Positions 1-4,873 of a DNA stretch of 6,947 bases are shown here, piece after piece. The notes under the pieces are model-generated. The model worked only from the letters and a program-made list of their open reading frames with translations, was not told the DNA's origin and made no database searches. Source of the DNA: Clostridia bacterium DTU080 (GTDB taxonomy: Bacteria; Bacillota; Limnochordia; DTU080); assembly GCA_001513395.1 (NCBI GenBank), contig LFTP01000122.1, positions 1,385-8,331 on the forward strand, written 5' to 3'. Made by a program: the position numbers and the translations under genes. How positions within the stretch are numbered: the first letter of the stretch is position 1; each line of letters opens with the position of its first letter.

Positions 1-97
1 GACAAGCCGAGCCGAGAGCGATATAAGCACGGATCTTGGGAAAAGCCAGTAGTCCCACATAGGTTAAGACGAATATGACTGCTGCAACAAGCTTCAT
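1..97 (-). CDS. ArsB/NhaD/SLC13-type permease, N-terminal fragment (partial)
   Basis: Only the first 32 codons are in the window; the gene runs off the left edge. Translation from the ATG at 97 begins MKLVAAVIFVLTYVGLLAF and continues PKIRAYIALGSAC. This is one hydrophobic helix (about residues 2-19), then a short positive loop (PKIR) and the start of a second hydrophobic stretch. The 'F-x-L-T-Y-x-x-L-x-x-F-P-K-x-R-x-Y-I-A-L' pattern resembles the first helix and loop of ion-transporter-superfamily permeases (ArsB/NhaD/SLC13), which move anions or exchange sodium for protons across the inner membrane. The start is supported by a GAGGT Shine-Dalgarno seven bases upstream. A candidate promoter lies 71 bases upstream, so it is probably transcribed separately from the surface-protein genes. 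Family assignment rests on pattern memory from a short stretch, so the substrate cannot be stated. That a membrane protein gene starts here is well supported. Confidence 0.72.
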   Translation of the reverse strand, partial: MKLVAAVIFVLTYVGLLAFPKIRAYIALGSAC

Positions 98-103
98 GCT
101 GGC

Positions 104-108
104 ACCTC
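104..108 (-). promoter_or_regulatory. Ribosome binding site of the permease gene
   Basis: Reading the minus strand, GAGGT is followed by seven bases (GCCAGC region) and the ATG at 97. Both sequence and spacing are near ideal, and this fixes the start codon of the truncated permease gene. Confidence 0.7.
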
Positions 109-134
109 ACGTTGTTATCTGCGAGAACTTCGAT

Positions 135-163
135 CCTGTCCGTTAAGCCGGATGTTGGACAAG
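135..163 (-). promoter_or_regulatory. Inverted repeat in the permease leader
   Basis: On the minus strand CTTGTCC pairs with GGACAGG (seven pairs, one of them G-T) around a 15-base loop. It lies between the candidate promoter and the ribosome binding site of the permease gene, so it would sit in the 5' leader. It could be a small RNA hairpin or a protein-binding dyad. No known riboswitch class was recognised, and no run of T follows, so it is not an intrinsic attenuator by itself. Confidence 0.3.
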
Positions 164-167
164 CGGG

Positions 168-196
168 TGTAAAACAGAGTCCACAGGACATGTCAA
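168..196 (-). promoter_or_regulatory. Candidate sigma-70-type promoter for the permease gene
   Basis: The minus strand has a perfect -35 box TTGACA (191-196), a 17-base spacer and a weak -10 box TTTACA (168-173). Transcription would start near 160, leaving a leader of about 60 bases before the permease ATG. An eight-base perfect palindrome, GACATGTC (187-194), overlaps the -35 box. The spacer holds the dyad GTCC-TGT-GGAC (179-189). Both are placed where a repressor could act. The -10 match is only three of six, so this is a candidate. Confidence 0.4.
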
Positions 197-229
197 AAAA
201 GGGGTACTGCAAGGTCCTGTTATCGCGGG

Positions 230-697
230 TCATGGTGAGCGGGCGAATAACCCAGACAGCTTGGCAGGTTTAATCGATCTTTTTGCATGATCAAATATCC
301 ACCAAGTGAGAGGCGCGCGTGTGTTATCGCCGGCGTATTCTTGATTCTGACCAAGGGGTTTGAAGACAAGCGTCGCTTGATCTTCAGTGGCTTGCAAAAG
401 CACAGCAAGACCCTGACCGCCGACGCATACGGGGTCAAGGTCTTGTGTCAAGGATTGCGTGTCTTTGTCGGTACCGGTGGTCTGATGAGGAGCAAGTGTG
501 ATGCAACGGTTTCTCATATGCTCCTCGGTAGCCGCTGTATCCGGTGTCGGTATAGAGTCCATACTAATCGTCCTATTATCGAAAACCGATCCTCCACACG
601 AAAAAGTGCCGGCTGTTGTCATGTCGACAAGAAGGATTTCGGATGAGCTGACCGGCACGCGCACCCAGATCACGGGGTTCGCCCGTGTGCTGATCAT
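230..697 (-). CDS. Doubtful 155-codon ORF, unrecognised
   Basis: An open frame from an ATG at 697 to a TGA at 230, in the same direction as its neighbours, lying between the barrel gene and the permease gene. It has no signal peptide, no membrane segment and no motif I recognise. No Shine-Dalgarno precedes the first ATG. An internal ATG (position 512, reading MRNRCITL) follows GAGGAG but with a tight three-base gap. Codon use is mixed, with AGG, AGA and ATA codons and weaker third-position GC than the two large genes, especially in the second half. It overlaps a plus-strand ORF (501-740) that has a better ribosome site, so at most one is likely real. Listed so the stretch is described; more likely non-coding or a decayed gene than functional. 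Confidence 0.18.
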   Translation of the reverse strand: MISTRANPVIWVRVPVSSSEILLVDMTTAGTFSCGGSVFDNRTISMDSIPTPDTAATEEHMRNRCITLAPHQTTGTDKDTQSLTQDLDPVCVGGQGLAVLLQATEDQATLVFKPLGQNQEYAGDNTRAPLTWWIFDHAKRSIKPAKLSGLFARSP

Positions 698-740
698 GAT
701 CTGTCTTTTACTATACTGCTTTTCAGGGCCGTCGGGCTAG
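501..740 (+). CDS. Possible small two-helix membrane peptide
   Basis: A 79-residue ORF on the opposite strand to all other genes. GAGGAG at 487-492 lies eight bases before the ATG at 501, a strong ribosome site; the in-frame GTG at 498 is the less likely start. An in-frame TGA at 486-488 rules out extension. The N-terminus MQRFLICSSVAAVSG leads into a hydrophobic stretch ending ILIVLL (about residues 4-27). A polar middle of about 35 residues follows. A second hydrophobic stretch, VLIMICLLLYCF, lies near the C-terminus (about 64-75). This would be a hairpin-like small membrane protein. A weak plus-strand terminator lies 49 bases after the stop. No family is recognised and codon use is not distinctive. 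If real it is divergent from the permease gene and convergent with the barrel gene. It could equally be a chance ORF. Confidence 0.3.
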   Translation: MQRFLICSSVAAVSGVGIESILIVLLSKTDPPHEKVPAVVMSTRRISDELTGTRTQITGFARVLIMICLLLYCFSGPSG

Positions 741-753
741 TGTCGCTAGTCCC
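734..753. repeat. Imperfect hairpin
   Basis: GGGCTAG and CTAGTCCC form a seven-pair stem with one bulged base around the five-base loop TGTCG. It lies at the end of the possible plus-strand ORF and 116 bases past the barrel gene's stop. No T-run follows on either strand, so it is not a classical intrinsic terminator. It may protect a 3' end or be incidental. Confidence 0.35.
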
Positions 754-788
754 AAATTCGATCGGCTTCTTTTCGATCTCACCACTTC

Positions 789-815
789 AAGCGGTATGAT
801 CTCGGAACCGCTTTT
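789..815 (+). terminator. Weak candidate rho-independent terminator, plus strand
   Basis: AAGCGGT (789-795) and ACCGCTT (807-813) form a perfect seven-pair stem with an 11-base loop, followed by two more T residues, so four T in a row (812-815). The orientation suits transcripts from the left, such as the possible ORF at 501-740. On the minus strand no T-run follows, so it is not an obvious terminator for the barrel gene. The large loop and short T-run keep confidence low. A smaller dyad, GGTCG-GACGG-CGACC, sits at 824-838 between this hairpin and the barrel gene stop. Confidence 0.3.
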
Positions 816-868
816 ATGATCCCGGTCGGACGGCGACCTGAAATCGACGCCCCAGATATATTGATCGC

Positions 869-3800
869 TTACAACCAGCCAAACAGCGTCTCGTCAAAGG
901 CAAAGTCCAGCTGGATGAAGAGCCCCTTTCTGTGTTTGGCAAAGTCCGTACCGGTTGAATTGACGCTCACGTAGTCTTTGATGGCATAGCCTAACGTCAA
1001 CCACAGATCAGGGGCCAGTTCATGACTGATGCCGACCATGGCTCCCATTTGACCGGTCTGTGTATCCGGTTGCCTTAGCATCGATCCTTCAACTGAAAGT
1101 GACGTACGGTCCGTCAGATGGACCGATCCTCCCAGACTGAACTTGTCGGTGGTGGTCGGCACCTGCGTGGTCCGTCGGGCGTGTCCGGCATGGATGTAGA
1201 CGCGCTCGGTCAGGGCATGGGCGGCCTTAATGCGCCATTCGCGGGCCAATTTGCTTCCGCCCGCCTCGCGAACCTCGTCCAGGGTCACTCCGCCAAGCAC
1301 GGTCGTTTGTGAACCGCGGTAGGCAGTGCTCAAGTTGAGGCGATTGCGTGTCCGTCCGGGAGAGTCAAAGGTCCACAGTCCGTCGCCGCGCAACAGCAAG
1401 TTCGATCCCAAGGCTGTTTGCGCTTGCCACGTGACGGATTGCTTCGCTTTTTTTCCTTCGCTGTGACGCTCAAAACGGATCGTGTTCTCGTTTTGATTCG
1501 CTTTGTAGCTCCAGTCCAAGGCTATTCCCATGCCGGGTGCCGCGTTCTGTTGCACCGGCTGACGTCGTTCAAGCGAAGCGGTCAGGGTGTGACGCTCATT
1601 TACCGACCACTCGGACTTGGCTCCGTAGACCATGGCGCCTTCGCTGATCATGCCGTCGTCTGTTGCTTCATATACTCCTTTGATCTCCGTCTGCATTCCG
1701 GGTCTCTCGAAGATACGAGTCAGCCCCAACGCGGACCTTGAGCGCGGAGAGTGTTCGTGCGTCTCCCGTTTGATCTCGGTTGTCGCCGTCAAAGCCAAGC
1801 CCTGGCTCAGATCGTATCGGCCTTTGATCAGATCCTGGACCGTGCCGTCTCCGATCAAAGGCTGCTCGCGCGTGTATCCGATGGAACCCGCGCCTAATTC
1901 CAGATCGGCACCGGCCCCCAGCATAAGTCCGGTCGGCGCCTTTTCTCCACCTGAAGCTTTCAAGGTGAGCTGCGGTCGCAGTGACCACCAAGACCAGCGA
2001 GACGACAGAGCCGCCTCGTAGCTCATAGGAGACTGTGGATCGTCTCGCTCAATCGATGCTTGGCCCTCCAAGTGGGCACCCCCGCCAAATGTGCGTTCCG
2101 CTTTGAGCGAGGTGACAACGCCGGGATGGATCTTGCCGACATTGTCAAAGGCAACCGGCACTCTCCGATGCGAAAGGCTCAAATCCCAGCCAAAAAGGTT
2201 GGGATGCGACAGAGTAGTCACATAAGCCCTGTGCTGCTCGCTATCGAAGTCAAGGGCGGCGGCCTCTACCTCGAAGATGGCCTCTTTCCAGTTGGCTCTT
2301 CCTTGCAGCGCTATCAAGTCTTGGTATGATCCGAACTTACGCAACATCCGGCGAGCCGTCGTCTGCACCAGAAACGGGCCCGATTCCACCGTTGCCTGGA
2401 CCCCGCCGACGGTTCGCATTATCTGATCCTCAAGCAGTGAGTAGCGCGCCCGTAGACTCTGCCGGTTGCCGTTCGCATCGTGACCGGCTAACGGCTCGCG
2501 CAACAGGATCTGGCCTGTACGGTAGTCGATTGTATACTGATCATTGGTTAGCCGCTTCTCGTGAAGGATATCATGCGGAGAGAGCGCGGCGCGCAAAATG
2601 ATCGCTATCTCTTCGCTGTAAGGCGCGATGGACCCGTGGGCGAGCCGATAATACCCTGTGCCGTCGCCGTCGAATTCCTCTTCGATTCTGTCCGTGGGCT
2701 CTTGAGCTACAAAGCCACGCAGTGTGAGCCACGGCAACTGTCGCCATACACCGATCAGTCCGCTGTGGGTCCGGCTGTAGTGGGTGAGCTGCCCTTCAAA
2801 GTCAGCGGCGCCTTTGCCGTAGTGCAAATAAGAAAGACCGCTTTCCAATCTGGCCTGTATGATGCCGCTTTCTCCGCCGAAACTGGCCTCTTCGGAATTA
2901 TCGCCGGTCCAAAGACCCGTATCTTCGGCCCGTTCCCCGAGTCCGTCGGTGTCGATGGCCGCAGTGAAAACGGCCGGGCCGATCGGTCCCCGAGCGAAGA
3001 GACGAAGCCGGGTTTCGCCTTCCAATCGCTCTGAGCGGGACAAGATACCGTCAACGCGGGCCAGACCGTGTCCGACGACAAACCAACGGTCGGCTTGGGA
3101 GGTGACCACCAGACGTTCTTCGACCTCTATATCTCCGATGGAGGCCTTGAGTCTTAACACCCCCGCCTCGGAAGGTGATGCGATCTGGACGTAGTTGCGA
3201 CCGGCGATCAAGGGCACCTGATGACCCACCCAGTCGGGACGGGCGTCTTCGGTCTCAATCCGGCTGCCTTCGAGGGCAAGAGTGACCATCGTGCCGTCGG
3301 CCGGAGGCAAACCGTCTTTGTCGGTCACCGTGATTTGCACGATCAGGGGTTGCACACTGTCGGTGATCATCTTTGATACCGGATCGATGCGGATCACAGC
3401 GGGTGAGCCGGACCGGTAGACCACGATACTGTCCGTCAGTTCCTCTCCTTCAGCCGTGACCGCTTTGGCCGTCAGCTGATTGGCCCCGGCGCGTAAGGGA
3501 ACGGCGATGTAAACCTCAGCGATGCGCCCCATCGCGGCATCGACGCCTACGGCGCCCACTCGGTCCTTGGAGATCTCCTCGCCGTTGACGCTCAGAGTGA
3601 TAACGGAGTCCTGCGGAGCATCAACTTCGATGTCGATCTGTTGCCGTTCGGTGAAGATCTGGCCCGGAACGGGTCGTGTGATCACCACACCGCGGCGCTC
3701 CCGTGGCGGCGGCTCGATTTCGCCCTGCAGGAGGCTAAGAAGCGTCTGCTCACCTCGCAGAAGGCGCGGTATAGCTTCCAAGGCGATCAGACCGACTGTC

Positions 3801-4873
3801 TGATCGGGCTGATCGTTGGCGGACAGGGCACCGACGGTACGAGCATCCTCATAGTGGAGTTGATAACCCACTGCTATCTCTTCGGTATATGGGACCGCAA
3901 AAAGCAGATATCCCTGGCGAATAACGGGCTCAATCTCCCGGCCGTCGTTTGTCCGCGCCGAATTCGGAACGTAGACGGCTCCGTAGGGAAGCGGCACGAC
4001 GACCATGATCTCCGTTCCTTCAGACACCAAACCGGAAGGCAGATGCACCTTGTGTGTTCTTTGCACTCTGGCCGGAGTCCTTTGGGCTTCATAGGCGGTC
4101 TCATCCTGAGGCAACGCTTTCGGGCGGTGATCCTCGTGAACGGTTAACGTGACCTGCTTGCGCGGACCCGCAGGTACGTCCAGAACCGTCGGCTGAGCGC
4201 TGATCGGATAAGCACCGACAGCTTGCACGTTCAGTTCGAACGAAGACTGCCAACGCTCGTTGGGGCCTAACTCAATGCTGTCGGGCCACGCACCTTGCAG
4301 CTGCGTCCGGGTGATACCGTTCACATCCAATCCAAGGATGAGGGGGCGATTCAAGGGATTGCTCAGGTTCACTTGAATCGATGTCCCCTCGCCCGGACGG
4401 ATCCAAGTAGCGGACAGTTCAATCTGTAAAGGTATCTCGACTCGCGACAGATCCACCCAGTCGTCGAGTGCCGTTCCGTCGGAAGTACTCAAATAGGCAA
4501 ACAGGGGAATGAACGTCTGCTCACCGGATCGGATCTGGGCTACATATTCGAGTGCGACGGACTGCCTTGGCTCCAGCCTACCCTGCCAGACGATGAAGCC
4601 AGCCACTTGGTTATAAACGCCGCGGCCTGCTTCGATGACGGCCAGCTCGGGCGGTATCTCTTCGATTAGAGTATAATCTGCGGCGCGCTCGGTTCCGTTG
4701 GTCACGTTTAAGGTCATCGTGACCAGCTCGCCCGCAACCCAGGTGTCGGTCAAAAAGGCGCGCCCGAGCGTCCAAACGGAATTGGCGGCATGGGCAACAA
4801 CTGCCCCCGTCGCAGCGATGAGGATGAGGAGAGCCAGTATGGATGGGGCGGCAAGAGCGATGCGACGCATCAT
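869..4873 (-). CDS. Sec-exported DUF11/Ig-like protein with C-terminal outer-membrane beta-barrel
   Basis: A 1334-residue protein with no cysteine. The signal peptide is about residues 1-29 (MMRR, a long hydrophobic core, AxA at 27-29). About 31-150 is a DUF11-like sandwich, 151-250 an Ig-like module, and 255-370 a second DUF11-like module (VPLPYGAVYVPNSA at 293-306). About 397-490 resembles glucodextranase domain B and 491-592 a Big/invasin-type module. About 596-835 matches my memory of a conserved pre-barrel region in DUF11-type outer-membrane proteins, including YTIDYRTGQILLREPL (780-795). From there to the end are alternating strands rich in Y, W and F, typical of a large outer-membrane barrel. 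The end carries a beta-signal, RKGLFIQL (1315-1322), then LDFAF and a short tail. The first ATG at 4873 is preferred: it overlaps the upstream stop as ATGA and has GGGAAGGG seven bases before it. A second ATG follows at once. Role unknown; probably surface display, adhesion or passage of a partner. Order (signal, N-terminal passenger-like modules, C-terminal barrel) is autotransporter-like, but the barrel region is far longer than the usual 12 strands. Confidence 0.88.
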   Translation of the reverse strand: MMRRIALAAPSILALLILIAATGAVVAHAANSVWTLGRAFLTDTWVAGELVTMTLNVTNGTERAADYTLIEEIPPELAVIEAGRGVYNQVAGFIVWQGRLEPRQSVALEYVAQIRSGEQTFIPLFAYLSTSDGTALDDWVDLSRVEIPLQIELSATWIRPGEGTSIQVNLSNPLNRPLILGLDVNGITRTQLQGAWPDSIELGPNERWQSSFELNVQAVGAYPISAQPTVLDVPAGPRKQVTLTVHEDHRPKALPQDETAYEAQRTPARVQRTHKVHLPSGLVSEGTEIMVVVPLPYGAVYVPNSARTNDGREIEPVIRQGYLLFAVPYTEEIAVGYQLHYEDARTVGALSANDQPDQTVGLIALEAIPRLLRGEQTLLSLLQGEIEPPPRERRGVVITRPVPGQIFTERQQIDIEVDAPQDSVITLSVNGEEISKDRVGAVGVDAAMGRIAEVYIAVPLRAGANQLTAKAVTAEGEELTDSIVVYRSGSPAVIRIDPVSKMITDSVQPLIVQITVTDKDGLPPADGTMVTLALEGSRIETEDARPDWVGHQVPLIAGRNYVQIASPSEAGVLRLKASIGDIEVEERLVVTSQADRWFVVGHGLARVDGILSRSERLEGETRLRLFARGPIGPAVFTAAIDTDGLGERAEDTGLWTGDNSEEASFGGESGIIQARLESGLSYLHYGKGAADFEGQLTHYSRTHSGLIGVWRQLPWLTLRGFVAQEPTDRIEEEFDGDGTGYYRLAHGSIAPYSEEIAIILRAALSPHDILHEKRLTNDQYTIDYRTGQILLREPLAGHDANGNRQSLRARYSLLEDQIMRTVGGVQATVESGPFLVQTTARRMLRKFGSYQDLIALQGRANWKEAIFEVEAAALDFDSEQHRAYVTTLSHPNLFGWDLSLSHRRVPVAFDNVGKIHPGVVTSLKAERTFGGGAHLEGQASIERDDPQSPMSYEAALSSRWSWWSLRPQLTLKASGGEKAPTGLMLGAGADLELGAGSIGYTREQPLIGDGTVQDLIKGRYDLSQGLALTATTEIKRETHEHSPRSRSALGLTRIFERPGMQTEIKGVYEATDDGMISEGAMVYGAKSEWSVNERHTLTASLERRQPVQQNAAPGMGIALDWSYKANQNENTIRFERHSEGKKAKQSVTWQAQTALGSNLLLRGDGLWTFDSPGRTRNRLNLSTAYRGSQTTVLGGVTLDEVREAGGSKLAREWRIKAAHALTERVYIHAGHARRTTQVPTTTDKFSLGGSVHLTDRTSLSVEGSMLRQPDTQTGQMGAMVGISHELAPDLWLTLGYAIKDYVSVNSTGTDFAKHRKGLFIQLDFAFDETLFGWL
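872..3088 (-). other. Pre-barrel region and outer-membrane beta-barrel
   Basis: Residues about 596-1334. The first part runs from WFVVGHGLARVDG and includes FDGDGTGYYRLAHGSI (734-749) and the DY-T-IDY-TG-QI motif (778-789). I associate these with outer-membrane proteins that carry DUF11 repeats. The rest is short alternating strands with polar turns (for example TSLKAERTFGGGAHLEGQAS) ending at KGLFIQLDFAFDETLFGWL. Strand count cannot be set by eye. Its length would allow a barrel well above 12-16 strands. Confidence 0.72.
908..931 (-). other. BAM-type beta-signal
   Basis: Residues 1315-1322, RKGLFIQL, fit the beta-signal pattern polar-x-Gly-x-x-hydrophobic-x-hydrophobic. The usual signal ends the protein in F or W; here 12 more residues (DFAFDETLFGWL) follow. 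The final strand may therefore extend to F1326 or W1333, or a short tail may follow the last strand. Confidence 0.55.
4784..4873 (-). other. Sec signal peptide of the barrel protein
   Basis: Residues 1-30: two arginines at 3-4, an uninterrupted hydrophobic core (about 5-26) and A27-H28-A29 giving a signal peptidase I site before A30. There is no cysteine after the core, so this is not a lipoprotein signal. It shows that the second polypeptide is exported on its own, not as part of the upstream protein. Confidence 0.85.

Larger units (their letters stand above)
98..868. other. 771-base gap without a confident gene
   Basis: This stretch separates the end of the barrel gene from the start of the permease gene. 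Next to the permease (98-196) it holds that gene's ribosome site, leader dyad and candidate promoter. The middle (230-740) holds two mutually exclusive doubtful ORFs. The part next to the barrel gene (734-838) is rich in short dyads. A short hairpin with stem CACGGG/CCCGTG lies at 671-687, and a perfect ten-base palindrome, GATCATGATC, at 692-701. No tRNA, CRISPR array, insertion sequence or known RNA family was recognised. By eye the base composition is less GC-rich than the coding regions. Confidence 0.6.

Noticed and set aside
287..646. 119-codon plus-strand ORF in the gap
   Set aside because: It has no ribosome site, no recognisable motif, Arg/Cys-rich composition, and it overlaps the better supported ORF at 501-740 in another frame.
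671..687. CACGGG-GTTCG-CCCGTG hairpin as a tRNA T-arm
   Set aside because: The loop is five bases and lacks the TTCRANY pattern, and no acceptor, D or anticodon arms are found around it.
692..701. GATCATGATC palindrome as an operator
   Set aside because: ATGATC/GATCAT words are also frequent inside the coding regions of this window, so the palindrome is weak evidence of a binding site.
98..868. Riboswitch, CRISPR array or insertion sequence in the gap
   Set aside because: No repeat-spacer pattern, no terminal inverted repeats with a transposase, and no riboswitch core I could recognise on either strand.
1668..1991. 107-codon minus-strand ORF in another frame
   Set aside because: It lies inside the barrel coding region and is Arg/Gly/His-rich, as expected for an out-of-frame reading.
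3641..4147. 168-codon plus-strand ORF
   Set aside because: It lies wholly antisense to the barrel-protein gene, shows no domain or credible start signal, and the minus-strand frame has clear domain structure here.
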